In this document: positions 1-10,853 of the stretch, piece after piece
How positions within the stretch are numbered: position 1 is the stretch's first letter
Layout: each line of letters opens with the position of its first letter
Source of the DNA: Erigeron canadensis
Taxonomy: Eukaryota; Streptophyta; Magnoliopsida; Asterales; Asteraceae
Direction of reading: 5' to 3'
DNA length: 64,000 bases
Assembly: GCF_010389155.1 (NCBI RefSeq)
Contig: NC_057763.1
Location: 3,596,649-3,660,648 of the forward strand
Translations under genes and position numbers: made by a program
The notes under the pieces: generated by a model
The model's database searches: none
Told to the model about the DNA's origin: nothing
Seen by the model: only the letters and a program-made list of their open reading frames with translations

Positions 1-949
1 CACCAAAAGTGTAAAGTGAAAAGTGAAAGATAAAGTGAAAAGTGAACTTGAATGATGATAGACACAATTAGGACTGTAACTCCTATGATAATTAATGTAA
101 TGTGATGTGATGTTATGCAATGACTTGTAGTTTATGACGTGATATATTTAAATGTGATGTGAGATGACGTTTAATATGAGGTGATATGATGTTGTGCCAT
201 GACTTGTGCCTATACGAGTATAATGTAATCTTCAAAGATTGAAATGTACAAACACTTTGTAAACTATATATATTATTCTACTTAGCTAATACTTGTTCTT
301 TTAAAATGTATTGTGTCCTAAGGTTCAACAAATAGATGTGAAAAGATGTGAGACTTGGGTAGATGCTTTTGTAGTTGAACTTAGTCACCCATAATAGCCT
401 CATTATTTAGACATTTGTTATTATGTACAGATGCTACGACTTTGTCATTATGTTGACTTGATTGACATTTATGTTGGTGTCATTATGGATTTTCTTTTAC
501 TATTTTCATGATACGGATTAGTAACACCATTTTTAATAAATGATGACAATCCGGTAGGAATTGTAAAAGTTTTCCTTTAATGCTTTCGCTATGTTTTGAC
601 GTCATTAGGCAAAAATTTTGAAAGTCCATATTTTTAAACGACGGGGGTTACACTTGCCAAATTAAAGCGCTTGTTACATTCCCCTCTTTTTGAAAGAGCC
701 GCTAAACAATCAGACCAAACAAGCGCAGTTAGCTTGACTGCCTTTCCCGTCATTTAAACACAAGCTAGAGACGTATTAGCCTGACAAACCATCATTCCTT
801 TTTTTTCAACTTTCAGCCTTTCAAATACCTAAACTACTCATCCTCTTTATTTATTTATTTAAGTATATTCACATAGTATACCTATAATAACCTAATGAAA
901 TTAATTACAATATATATGTCTCAACTCTTAAATAACTACATTATCATCA
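1..949. other. Intergenic, possible decayed LTR end
   Basis: No gene is visible. The first 230 bases are degenerate AAGTGAA- and TGATGTGA-like short repeats. Around 635-651 the sequence ACGACGGGGGTTACA resembles the 3' end of a Ty3/gypsy LTR, which often ends in GGGTTACA before a primer-binding site. No primer-binding site or partner LTR is seen, so a solo-LTR remnant is only a guess. Confidence 0.3.
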
Positions 950-2073
950 TTAAATCAAGGGTAAATTACAAAAATCATACCTTAGATTTGTTCAAAACTA
1001 CAGTGGTCATACCTACAATTTAAAAATTACGCGAGCCATACCCATCGTTGTCAAAAATTTACACTGACCATACCTATCACTGACGGCCGTCAATTTGGCC
1101 GTTAAGTCAAGTCACGTGTTGTGCATGTGAGGTATCAAAACCGTAATTTCGTGTATATTTCAGGTATCATTTGTGTAATTCACCCTAATAAAAATTATTA
1201 AGATATTTATATTTATATTTCATTTATTAAAGTGGGTAGATATTCTATATTAAAATTCACACAAAAAACACACACATACACACACACATATTTTAAAAAA
1301 ATCTATTTCAAAATAAAATTTTAAAAAATTATAAAAGAATGTCATCATACGATACAAGTTTAGGCTTAGAAATTCTAAGATTAGACTAACGATTAACCCT
1401 GAAACTTTAAACACAAAATACTGCAAATTGCTAACTTTGAGATATATTCTAAAACTATAACGAGTATTCGATATTGCTTTACCCCTCTAATTTGAGGGGG
1501 ATGTCAACAAACCATACGAAAAAATTATATTGCTTTTTAAAATTATATTTTTTAAAATAGGTTTTTATAAATCATAAATAAATAATAATAATATAATAAT
1601 AATAATATAAAAGTGAAAATTTTAGTAGTTTTGATGGTTCTCATTCTTGTTATATTCACTATACACATATAACAAAATAATAATGACATGTTTAATAATA
1701 AATGCATTTTTGTATCAACTATTTTTCTCGATATACTTTTCATTATAAAAATTATTGTTTAATAATATATGTCATATCTACCCAACTTAATAAATGAAGT
1801 ATAAATAAAACTCTAAAATTCTTAATATTTATTTTTATAGTGAATTACAAGGATGGTATCTGAAGTATGCACGAAATTACAGTTTTGATACCTCACATGC
1901 ATGACACGTGACTTGACTTAACCGTCAAATAGACGACCGTTAGCTATAGGTATGGTTAATGTAAGTTTTTGACAACGGTGGGTATGACTCGCGTAATTTT
2001 TAACTTATAAGTATGCCAAGTGTAGTTTCGAACAAACCTCAGATATGATTTTTATAATTTACCCTTAAATCAA
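950..2073. mobile_element. Foldback Mutator-like element with 9-bp TSD
   Basis: The element body is 959-2064, flanked by perfect 9-bp direct repeats TTAAATCAA at 950-958 and 2065-2073, the size typical of Mutator-like elements. Long inverted arms at 959-1185 and 1838-2064 begin GGGTAAATTA and match along most of their length, including blocks such as AAAAATTACGCGAG and CATGTGAGGTATCAAAAC. Each arm also ends in GTAATTCA(CCC), close to the inverse of its own start, so each may be a small inverted-repeat unit. The AT-rich centre (about 1186-1837) has no convincing coding sequence. It is non-autonomous. Confidence 0.85.
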
Positions 2074-3400
2074 TTATTTTTACATTAATAATTACATTAC
2101 TATCTCACCGCTACCACCAGTGCTACTGGTCGTCGTCACCATCGATACTCACTCACCACCGCCAGTGCATTATGCGAGGATCCTTATTATATTTGGTAAC
2201 AATAAAGTGGAAGTTTTATAGCTACCTTATCTTTTCCTCCTCCATCCCCAACGTTCCAAATTACATTAAATCTTCGGCTTCTTACTTCTCTTATTCAAAA
2301 CAATTCATTTGACTATAAATCTTTGTAGCTCCAGACTCTATTCAAATTAACTTTATTTTCCAATCTAACGAATATTCTCCAAATAATCTTGTCTATAGCT
2401 TCAACCAATTTAAAATCAAAGTTTGTAGTTTCAAACATTCCTCTCTTCCCATTATCAACGAAAATATCATGTTTCTCTTCCTCATGTACCGATGGTTGAT
2501 AATTAGAGAAAAAATCAAACAATTTTCATACAAGATAACTTTATCTTTTCAACACAAGTTTAGCATAAGATTCGAATATCGCAATACAACGTACCCATGT
2601 GCTTGAAAACCACCGGTTAATTATTAAATAAGACAAATAAATCAATATCTCGTGATATTGATGCAAAAGATGATTGTAAAATTTGTACTTGAAATTATGT
2701 GGTTATTTTGCAAACATGTCGATAGTCGGAATAGATTCTGCAATATATTATCTTATATATTGTGTTAATTAAGTGTTTATTATGTGTTTGACCCATAAGA
2801 TTATGTGGCTTTAATTAAGCTATAATTGACTCTTGTTTATGCAATGTGTCGATCGTGTCTATCAAACTAGCATTGGTAGATGTGCTTTCCTTGTAGTGTT
2901 AAGTCCTAACTTGAATCTTATTGATTATTTTTATATATTTATTCATGATTGTAGACTTGAAGTCTTGAGGATTTTTGTTTATCGACGAATACCATCGATC
3001 AAATTTTGATTATTTCATTAGATATGGTTAACTTTTATAAAAGACATTTCACAATCTTGATGCCAATTGTGTAGTATATATGATACAAATGAAATATAAC
3101 CATATGTGTATAAAAGTACAAACTTTAGTTATTGTACATATAATAATTATTAAATCGTATAGTACACTCAAATTTCAAGACTAGTACTCCACATGTATAT
3201 ATCAATTCGTTAACATCTTGATAACAAAAAGTTGAAAAGCATATGATATTCTAGTTCTAGAAGCAAGACAAAGGCAAAAATACAAAATATTATATATTAA
3301 ACATCATAACATCAAATTTCCCCTAGATAAGCACATGATGGGTCCTTATTTTTCAATCAATGCATTAAAAGTCTACGTGAAATAAAGATTTTGGTCATTC
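2074..3400. other. AT-rich intergenic, no gene seen
   Basis: This stretch between the foldback element and the first GRAS promoter contains only short open frames. The one at 2313-2522 (-) has no recognisable motif. The distal part of the GRAS promoter presumably lies here, but no specific regulatory element is supported. Confidence 0.5.
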
Positions 3401-3405
3401 AAACT

Positions 3406-3413
3406 TATAAAAA
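3406..3413 (+). promoter_or_regulatory. Candidate TATA box of first GRAS gene
   Basis: TATAAAAA lies about 180 bases upstream of a conserved leader splice donor at 3592. Transcription would start near 3435-3440 and give a pyrimidine-rich leader exon ending ACTGTTTTAAG. The second GRAS gene has a near-identical leader end. The assignment rests on position and motif only. Confidence 0.45.
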
Positions 3414-3591
3414 GACACTACACTGAATTACACTGGCCTACCACTGTCAACCGCCTACAGCCGGTTACATCCAAGTATTTCTGACCTTAATTTCCGAACT
3501 TTCTTCATTTTAAGAACCCTATATCTTGTTAAACTCTCTGATCCCATTGCCTTCCATATTTCCCATAAGCAAAGTACACAACTGTTTTAAG

Positions 3592-4151
3592 GTACACTCA
3601 TAGATTCCATCTTTTTGATATTTCCATCATCTCTTAATTATTAACTTTTTAAAAAAAGTTTTGTTTGTATACACAAATTACTCACCTTTATTGATTAAAA
3701 AACTTGCTTACTTTAAGCTAAATGTAAGGGTTTTATTATGAAATACTAATTTAGAATATCTTGATTTGTTAAACTTGTTCTCCTTTATCTGCCATGTTAT
3801 TATTTTATCACATTTTATTAAGTATATAAAAAAAACTAGACATATATAGTATCATTTTATTTTTAACTCTATGTACTTTTTTTCTTTTGGATGATGCTTA
3901 AGGGTTTTGTTCTTGATGTTAGAGACAACCTCATGTGATAAATACAACCTATCATATCCTAAAAACCTTTATTTCAGTGTGGTGGTTATGTCTGGATTTC
4001 TGTTCAACTTTCTTGCCTAATTAACTTGTCATTTTATAATATTGGTATTAAAAGTATTTGATTCTTGCTTTCTCTTAATTGGGCTATTTATTTAGGTTTT
4101 CTTTTGAGACTCAAACTTTGTTTTTTTCTATTTCTTTTTCTTGTTCTCAAG
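3592..4151 (+). other. 5' UTR intron of first GRAS gene (predicted)
   Basis: The donor context ACTGTTTTAAG|GTAC at 3592 is nearly the same as ACTATTTTCAAG|GTAC before the second GRAS gene at 16746. The T-rich acceptor TTGTTCTCAAG ends at 4151, six bases before the first ATG of the coding region. Length is 560 bp. The conserved donor between paralogues is the main support. Confidence 0.65.
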
Positions 4152-4156
4152 GGTAG

Positions 4157-6391
4157 ATGATCATGGAAGATCCTCGGTTTCATGAGTATACTAATGATTA
4201 CGTCAATGATTTCTCATTAGATGATGGGAATAATGTGTTTCCAATCTTTGATCAATTTTCTAGTTATGCAACTAGAGGATATAGATTTAGAGATGAGCCT
4301 CTAGATCTCAGTTTCTTAGATGTTCCTTCTCCTGTAGCGAATCATGATTCGGTGAGAACCATGAATTCGCTACCAGGGATGGCGTCGCAGATAGATTCTG
4401 CGCACGAAGAGTATGACAATTCGGTTTTTAAGTTCTTAAACCATATTCTTGTGGAAGAGAATATGGAGGGTAAGCAAAGTGTGTATAATAATGATCCTTT
4501 TGCTTTACAAGCAACTGAAAATTCTTTTTATGAAGCACTTGGAAGTAGCAATCACCGAGAACCTCTTCGTCCGCCTCCTCTTATCCTTGTCCCGAATGTT
4601 CAAACTCCAGAAGAAATTGTTTGTGGGAGTTCAAGCGAGTATAGTACTTGTGGTAGCAATAACTCGGTTGATCCACGATGGGTTAGAAGTGATTCGTTTG
4701 ACACCAATTCTTCGGTTACTCAAGCTAATTCACTTGAGTGCCTTCCTTTTAGGTCTAGTACCACTAGTGTCGTTAATGATGTTAACGACACAATGGATTC
4801 GATAAACACACATATGCTTCAACATATGTTCACTGATAGTGAATCTATCTTGCAATTCAAGAGAGGTATGGAGGAAGCAAGTAAATTTCTTCCTCCTAGT
4901 AGACCTCTAATTATCGATTTGGACAAGTACAATTTGCCATCCGGTTCACCTCCAGGAGTTCCAGTGAAGGTGGAGAGGGTCGATACGGAGAACTCACCAA
5001 ACCCACTCAAGGGAAGAAAGCATTTTCCATTGGAAGATGAATATTTTGAAGATGAAAGAATTAGCAAACAGCCGTCCGCGGTGAATGAAGATGAAGAGGC
5101 CGAGTTGTGCAAAATGTTTGATCAAATTCTTCTTTGTACGAATGCAAAAGGGGAGCCTGTACCCGGTTTTGGTGATCATCTTCCAAGTCATAATAACATT
5201 AAGCATGTGTATAATGGTTGGAATGCTCCTTGGACAGGAAATCCAAGTGACAATATCGATATTAGAACGCTTTTAATCAAGTGTGCACAATCAATTGCTG
5301 ATGATGATCACAGGATTGCAAGTGAGCAGTTAAAGAAGATAAGAAAACACACTTCACCTTCAGGCAATGCTTCCGAGAGGTTGGCTCATATTTTTGCTCT
5401 TGGCTTAGAAGCACGATTATCCGACACCAGTTCACAGCTTTACACATCTCAAAAAGCTACAAAAATCCCGGCTGCTGACAAGCTGAAACCGTTTCAGGCT
5501 TACTTGTCAGCCTGCCCTTTTGTAAAGAACGAGGTTTACTACGCTAACAAAATGATACTTGAAGCAGCTTGGACATCTTCAACTCTTCATATAGTAGACT
5601 TTGGTATTGCATATGGTTTTCAATGGCCAATCCTTATTAAACACTTGGCAGACCGACCTGGTGGGCCGCCTAAGTTGAGGATAACTGGAATCGAGTTTCC
5701 ACAACCTGGTTTTAGGCCCGCGGAGATGGTAGAAGAAACAGGAAGGAGGTTGGCCATTTATTGTGAGCGGTTTAATGTCCCGTTTGAGTACAATGCTTTA
5801 GCAACTCAAAATTGGGAGATGATTAAACTTGAAGACCTTAAGCTTCATAGAAACGAGTTTCTTGTGGTGAATTCTCAGGCTCGGTTTGAGAACTTGCTTG
5901 ATGAAGTAAATGGTACTACAGATAGTCCAAGAGATGGGGTTTTGAAGTTGATTAGAGATATGAAACCGGATTTTTTTGTTCATTCGGTTGTGAATGGATC
6001 TTATAGTTCGCCATTCTTTGTTACTCGTTTCAAGGAGGCCCTTTTCCACTACTCTTCCTTGTTTGATATGCTTGATACGATATTAGACCGTACAAATGAG
6101 CATAGACAGAATTTCGAGATGGAATTTTATGGGCGTCAAGTTATGAATGTGATTGCGTGTGAAGGTCCTCAAAGGGTGGAGAGACCCGAGACTTACAAGC
6201 AGTGGCAGGTCCGAACTTCCAGGGCTGGGTTCAAGCCTAGACGTGTGAACCGTGATATCGTTTCACAGTTGAAATGTAAGGTCAAGGTCGGTTATCACAG
6301 AGACTTTGTGCTTGATGAAGACGGAAAATGGATGCTTCAAGGATGGAAAGGCCGGATTCTGTATGCTGTTTCGTGTTGGGTACCTACCTAA
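4157..6391 (+). CDS. GRAS transcription regulator, LISCL (SCL9/14/33) type, copy 1
   Basis: This encodes a nuclear GRAS-family transcriptional regulator of 744 residues, or 742 if the second Met at 4163 is used; that Met aligns with the start of copy 2. The acidic N-terminal half carries LISCL motifs: FRDEPLDLSFLD near residue 47, DPFALQATENSFYEALG near 113 and FDQILLCTNAKGE near 320. The GRAS domain runs from about 367 to the end. It contains leucine heptad I (DIRTLLIKCAQS), the VHIID core as LHIVDFGIAYGFQWP (about 476), the PFYRE region (about 590) and the SAW end (WMLQGWKGRILYAVSCW). No intron interrupts the coding region. Arabidopsis SCL14, a relative, acts with TGA factors in stress and detoxification gene control, but the role of this copy is inferred from family only. 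Leader and trailer introns are predicted at 3592-4151 and 6469-6607. Confidence 0.95.
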   Translation: MIMEDPRFHEYTNDYVNDFSLDDGNNVFPIFDQFSSYATRGYRFRDEPLDLSFLDVPSPVANHDSVRTMNSLPGMASQIDSAHEEYDNSVFKFLNHILVEENMEGKQSVYNNDPFALQATENSFYEALGSSNHREPLRPPPLILVPNVQTPEEIVCGSSSEYSTCGSNNSVDPRWVRSDSFDTNSSVTQANSLECLPFRSSTTSVVNDVNDTMDSINTHMLQHMFTDSESILQFKRGMEEASKFLPPSRPLIIDLDKYNLPSGSPPGVPVKVERVDTENSPNPLKGRKHFPLEDEYFEDERISKQPSAVNEDEEAELCKMFDQILLCTNAKGEPVPGFGDHLPSHNNIKHVYNGWNAPWTGNPSDNIDIRTLLIKCAQSIADDDHRIASEQLKKIRKHTSPSGNASERLAHIFALGLEARLSDTSSQLYTSQKATKIPAADKLKPFQAYLSACPFVKNEVYYANKMILEAAWTSSTLHIVDFGIAYGFQWPILIKHLADRPGGPPKLRITGIEFPQPGFRPAEMVEETGRRLAIYCERFNVPFEYNALATQNWEMIKLEDLKLHRNEFLVVNSQARFENLLDEVNGTTDSPRDGVLKLIRDMKPDFFVHSVVNGSYSSPFFVTRFKEALFHYSSLFDMLDTILDRTNEHRQNFEMEFYGRQVMNVIACEGPQRVERPETYKQWQVRTSRAGFKPRRVNRDIVSQLKCKVKVGYHRDFVLDEDGKWMLQGWKGRILYAVSCWVPT

Positions 6392-6468
6392 TTCGAGTCT
6401 TCAACTATCTTATTAGTTATAGCAAAAGGTGTCCTTTGGGCATGGATGTCCTTATAACTTGATTAAAG

Positions 6469-6607
6469 GTATGCCTTTTATTTTCTTACCCCCTATTCTA
6501 CAATTTCTAATTAATTTACGCGAAAGACAGTTCATTAATTGTTTATAGAAGTTGTATGGGTTTTCATCACTATATGATCTGAATGTCATTATTTTGAAAT
6601 GTGACAG
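6469..6607 (+). other. 3' UTR intron of first GRAS gene (predicted)
   Basis: The stop codon is at 6389-6391. GATTAAAG|GTATGCC at 6469 begins a 139-bp T-rich segment ending AATGTGACAG at 6607. Copy 2 has the equivalent ATCAAAG|GTTTGC at 19633 inside a similar trailer (CTTATAA-TTGAT-AAAG). The splice junction would lie 77 bases after the stop. Confidence 0.6.
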
Positions 6608-6619
6608 ATAACAGTTTGA

Positions 6620-7590
6620 TGAAGAAATTACTCAAGTTGAGCCAGACTGTTATAGAAGCATGCATCACAATGGGATGTTAGTATTGCTGTCAAATTATGG
6701 CTGCAGGCGCGTCAATCTTTCTTGGATTAGAATGGTGAGCTAAGTTGTCTTTCAAGTTAGTAATTATACAATGTGAGAATTCAGATTCCAGCTAGCTATA
6801 TGTTGCAATTGTTTCAAGGGAGTATAGATCCATTACTTTTTTAGAATATCAGTGCCTACATGTATATAAAAATGTAGTATCTGGCTAGGTAATTCATGTT
6901 TAATTAGTTAGTTTGTTGGATTTATTTGTTGTTAGCCTAGTTACATGTTTGTATTTTTCCTTGATTACATAGTTTTGTGGTTGTATGTAATTTGGTTGTT
7001 CAGTTTTGATATATGTCATCTAGCAAAAGATGTTTAGGTAAAACAACCAACAATCATAGTACCCGTATATGACTAAGGAGTTAAGGCAATTTGATCATAT
7101 TTCTATACATATGGTGAACTACTTAACCAATATCTTGGTATATTGATTTGTCTCCTATACTGCTGGAAACATAGATCCTATATCATTGCAAATTAAAATG
7201 AACTAGTACTTTTCACAATATAATATATATATATATGTGCAGCATATATATATATAATTAGTATATTTACCATGCATTCTATTGAATCTTTGAATATCTT
7301 TCTTGGATGCTTCAAGAGTTCAAAAGACGTGCATGCTGCAAGCCTGAACCCTCCAAATACATATCTAATTAATTGGAATACCTTTCTTGATAATTGTATC
7401 GAAGAAAAGAATGTACAGATAAATGAATCAAGTACACAATACCATGTTTTTTTTATATATATAAAAATACAGAACTGGCAATACCCATTGAAACTGGCAA
7501 TCCACGGAGAGGTTTTATCATGACAGTAAAATTATATCTTATGGTTAATGACCCTGTGCCAAGGATCGACCACATGAAATTTTTACCATG
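6620..7590. other. GRAS 3' flank, AT-rich, no gene
   Basis: The remainder of the GRAS trailer and an AT-rich spacer with short TA runs near 7225-7255. The 83-codon open frame at 7272-7523 has no recognisable domain and no paralogue elsewhere in the window, so it is not called. Confidence 0.45.
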
Positions 7591-7613
7591 TATAAGACAT
7601 ATCTATATCTATA

Positions 7614-8140
7614 TTTATACTATATTATAAAGCAGATTTTCCCTAGATTTTTAACATTGAACTTGATCTATACTATATTATAAAGCAGATTTTTTCTAGA
7701 TTTTCAACATTGAACTTGAAATTTTCAATATTGATTTTAAGTACTTCCTCAAAATGTCTTTCATATCTATTCTATATTTATCTAAAATAACTATAATACC
7801 CTTTCTCTCTCGATCCTCAAATTTCAACCAATTATCTTTTTCTCTCTCCTCTATAAATCATTTATTCCTCCAATTCATTCAAAATCTTAAAAATCGTACA
7901 TCGATAAATTATAAAAATTGTATGGGTGTTCTTAAAATTTCATGCTCTTTCATTAGAGATGTCATTCGATATACTTTCGACAAATTTTTAAATCCGAGGG
8001 CGGAGCCCGTACGGCTAAGGCATTTGACTATCATACTCTATGACATATCAACTCTTATAACCTATCATACTCTATGACCTAGGTATCACCCCCACTATCT
8101 CACTGTCGTAACGCGCGGGTAATTGCTCTCGTATAGACCA
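7614..8140 (+). mobile_element. Helitron-like non-autonomous element
   Basis: Two starts of the TACTATATTATAAAGCAGAT type, at about 7618 and 7671, show a duplicated 5' end. The body resembles the element at 60267-60655, including a conserved block translating as MGVLKISCSFIRDVIRYTF. It ends with ACGCGCGGGTAATTGCTCTCGTATAG near 8140, a GC-rich terminus seen in many plant Helitrons. No replicase or helicase is encoded. The exact ends are uncertain. Confidence 0.6.
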
Positions 8141-8149
8141 AAGAGTCAA

Positions 8150-8905
8150 GCTAGCTCAAGATCTAACATGTGATTTATTTTTACAAAAGTCCTTGACCAA
8201 CAGAACAAGCTAGTCAATAAGCGGCTCAGGGCTGATATGTACATGTTGGTGAAGAATCCATTTGGTGGTATTAGTTTCATTTAACCAAATAATACATTTT
8301 TGCTGTTGTAAGAATCTCACTTGCATATAAGTTAATAAAAAAATGAATGCTAAGTGAGCTTATGCCCTCTAATCTATAAAGCTTAATTAACGGAAGTTGG
8401 GGAACTTGATCATCATATACAATGGCAAAATGAACCATGCTTGCTTCTAAGAAAAGATAGACAAACCAGAGACACTTTTGAAGAAATTGTTTTACTTTTT
8501 GAAATAATTGTTTTACTTTTCTTTGGTGAGATATGCAGGTTCAAATCGATTTTGGACACTTGCCAATAAAAGTTGGGGTAGTGGAGGATGAGTAGAATAA
8601 CATTCAGCCGTTTTAAACATAAATAATAATAACTTTTTTTGTTGGAGAATAATTAGTTCTAAGAATTTTGTAGGATACTAGAATGTGAGGATGTTAAACT
8701 GTAATATTATTGTTGAAGGAGTTTGATTTTTTCTCCACAAAATACTCTTAAAAACGGCTCCTGGTTGCCATCCATAAAATACTTTTATGGACCTTTTGTA
8801 TTGGGCCATGTACTTTGATGGGCTTAATGTTTGGCTCTAATAGAAGTCTAGGAGAAAACTTCTTGTGTTATATTTTTCGAAAGACTTGTCAAACTAATTT
8901 TTATT
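8150..8905. other. Intergenic, no gene seen
   Basis: AT-rich spacer between the Helitron-like element and the CACTA element. No open frame of note and no repeat structure recognised. Confidence 0.5.
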
Positions 8906-8909
8906 TAAT

Positions 8910-9434
8910 TATCACTAAAAAAAAAAAACTCATTTGTTCACATTTGATAAAAAGTGTGAAAAAATTCGTGAATTTAATCACATATAAAAATGTATCGAAA
9001 AAATTTGCATTTAAAAGTGTGAATAAATTTCAAAAGTTAGAATTTTTTTCACATTTATAAATGTATAAACAAAATGTTAACACTAAAAGTATGAACAATT
9101 GTCAAATATTTTCACACTTATAAGTGTGAAAGTCAATTTGTTACACATGATTTCTTCACACTCTCCATGTGTGAAGAAAACAAATGTTACAAATTAACTT
9201 TCACACTCTTAAGTGTAAACAATTGATATACTTTTACACACTTTTAAGTGTGAACTTTTTTTTTCCCCACATGTATAAGTGTGTAAATATGATTATTTTT
9301 TGAATATCTTCACACTTTAAAATGTAAATGATTTATACACACTTTTAAATGTGATTAAATTAACAAAGTTCTTTACATTTTTTAGAAGTATAAAAAAACA
9401 AGTGTGAGGAAATGACATATTTGTTGTAGTGTAT
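8910..9434. mobile_element. Non-autonomous CACTA element
   Basis: The element body is 8913-9431. It begins CACTAAAAA and ends TTGTTGTAGTG (inverse CACTACAACAA), and is flanked by the 3-bp duplication TAT at 8910-8912 and 9432-9434. Inside are many subterminal repeats in both orientations built on TTCACACTT and AAGTGTGAA, for example at 9110-9130 and 9200-9260. That is the usual organisation for binding an En/Spm-type transposase. It has no coding capacity: 519 bp. Confidence 0.85.
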
Positions 9435-9543
9435 TTTAAAATTTTGGCCCATCCTAAACAAAACCCAAATTTATTTTATTTTATTTTATTTTTTGAAAAA
9501 CACTAGACTTTAACAAACTAAATACAAATAAAACTTTACAAAC

Positions 9544-10227
9544 TTAGGCCTGTGCTTATAGGTAGGGAGTCCTCAGGATTTCTTGCCTGCTGTGTCAGCA
9601 TCACATTACTCAGGACTCTCCTCAGGACACTCGCTGCCTATAAGGACAACTTCTTCAGAACTTCTTCACCACATTATCAATTCTTTTAACATTTTTTATA
9701 ACTATATATATATTTAACCAACATATTTATTATAAAACCACATTTTATTAATAAAACTAAATAACTATTTTTTCAATAGTAAAAAACATATTTAGATTAC
9801 CAAAATCTAAAAAATAAAAATAAAAATAATAAATTAATTTTAGGGACTAAATTGATAACTTCTAAAACTCAAAAGTTATTTCATACATATATTATACTAT
9901 AGGGGTAAAAATAAAAATTGTTTATTATTATATATGTATTACATATATGCATCTATCATCTTCCTCACCTGCAAATTACACATACCCACACACACTAAAA
10001 CTACATATATATGAATATATCTATACCAGGTTATATATGTATATGAAGCAAAAAAGAAAAAGAAAAATGGAAGAAATAAACGCTGGCCCCACACTTACAT
10101 CGTCTTCCAACTTCTTGGTGGAGAAGTTATTGAAGGACGCTAATGTAAGGACACTCACGGCCAATAGCTGTCCGCGTCTTGGGCATGGGAGGACGCTCGA
10201 GAAGACGGCCTATAAGCACCGGCTTTA
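9544..10227. mobile_element. Harbinger-type MITE with TTA target duplication
   Basis: The body at 9547-10224 starts GGCCTGTGCTTATAGG and ends CCTATAAGCACCGGCT, imperfect inverted repeats typical of PIF/Harbinger, flanked by TTA at 9544-9546 and 10225-10227. Subterminal parts are GC-richer and resemble the ends of the larger Harbinger complex at 39086-43768 (GGACGCTNNT-like blocks). The 103-codon frame at 9947-10258 crosses the right end and is not a gene. Confidence 0.8.
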
Positions 10228-10394
10228 CAAACACATGTGGTATATGATATGGACCTGAAAGAAAGAAGAATGATAAAGAATAAAGTGATTTGATTAGTGA
10301 AATATGTGTTTGTAAACTCTTGTTTGTATTTAGTCTATAAATCTAGCATCTTTCTATTTTTTTTTTTTAACATTAATTAGTTTTTTACCCAATA

Positions 10395-10612
10395 TATACT
10401 AAGGTGGTATTTGTTTATAACTTAATAAATTAAGTCATGACTTAATAAAAAATTTTAATCCATTAAGTCATCAAAAGTGTTTGTTTTCTTGACTTAATAA
10501 ACAAAAAACAACTGTATTGACTTAATCCATACAAACGTTATTTATCCATCCAGTCACTTAATTAATTCAGCCACTTAATGGTTAAAAAAACCAAACAAAA
10601 AACACATACGAC
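10395..10612. repeat. Possible MITE upstream of HAD-A
   Basis: A 220-bp segment starts near GGTGGTATTTGTTTATAAC and ends near AACCAAACAAAAAACACATACGACCCC, with repeated GACTTAAT/ATTAAGTC motifs in both orientations. The end resembles TTTGGTT-type MITE termini. A short direct repeat, CCCCA-ATTTTAACATTTCTACG, occurs on both sides of the following 190 bp (about 10612 and 10807). No clear target duplication was found. Confidence 0.35.
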
Positions 10613-10853
10613 CCCATATTTTAACATTTCTACGAGAAGGTTAGTTTATTTTTAACTAACAAGGGCGTTTTAAAGAATATAATGACATTGGTGGCAATTT
10701 TCCAAAAATTTCGGCATACTACAGCAGTTACTTGACATCTCGTAATAGTTATTAGTTTTACAAATCTTCAAACTGGCCGCTTTTCCTTTTCTTCAACCAC
10801 ATACATCCCCACATTTTAACATTTCTACGTTTCACTTAATTTATTCATCATTC

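Noticed and set aside
1552..1743. 63-codon minus-strand frame in the foldback element
   Set aside because: AT-rich low-complexity translation in the loop of a non-autonomous element.
4449..6049. Additional frames inside GRAS copy 1 (for example 4449-4805 plus, 4819-5112 minus)
   Set aside because: They overlap a clearly coding GRAS frame and have no family signature.
8930..9380. CRISPR-like regularly spaced repeats
   Set aside because: The repeats are in both orientations with irregular spacing inside CACTA ends, in a plant genome; they are transposase-binding subterminal repeats.
9947..10258. 103-codon open frame near HAD-A
   Set aside because: It lies across the right end of a Harbinger MITE and is not conserved as protein.
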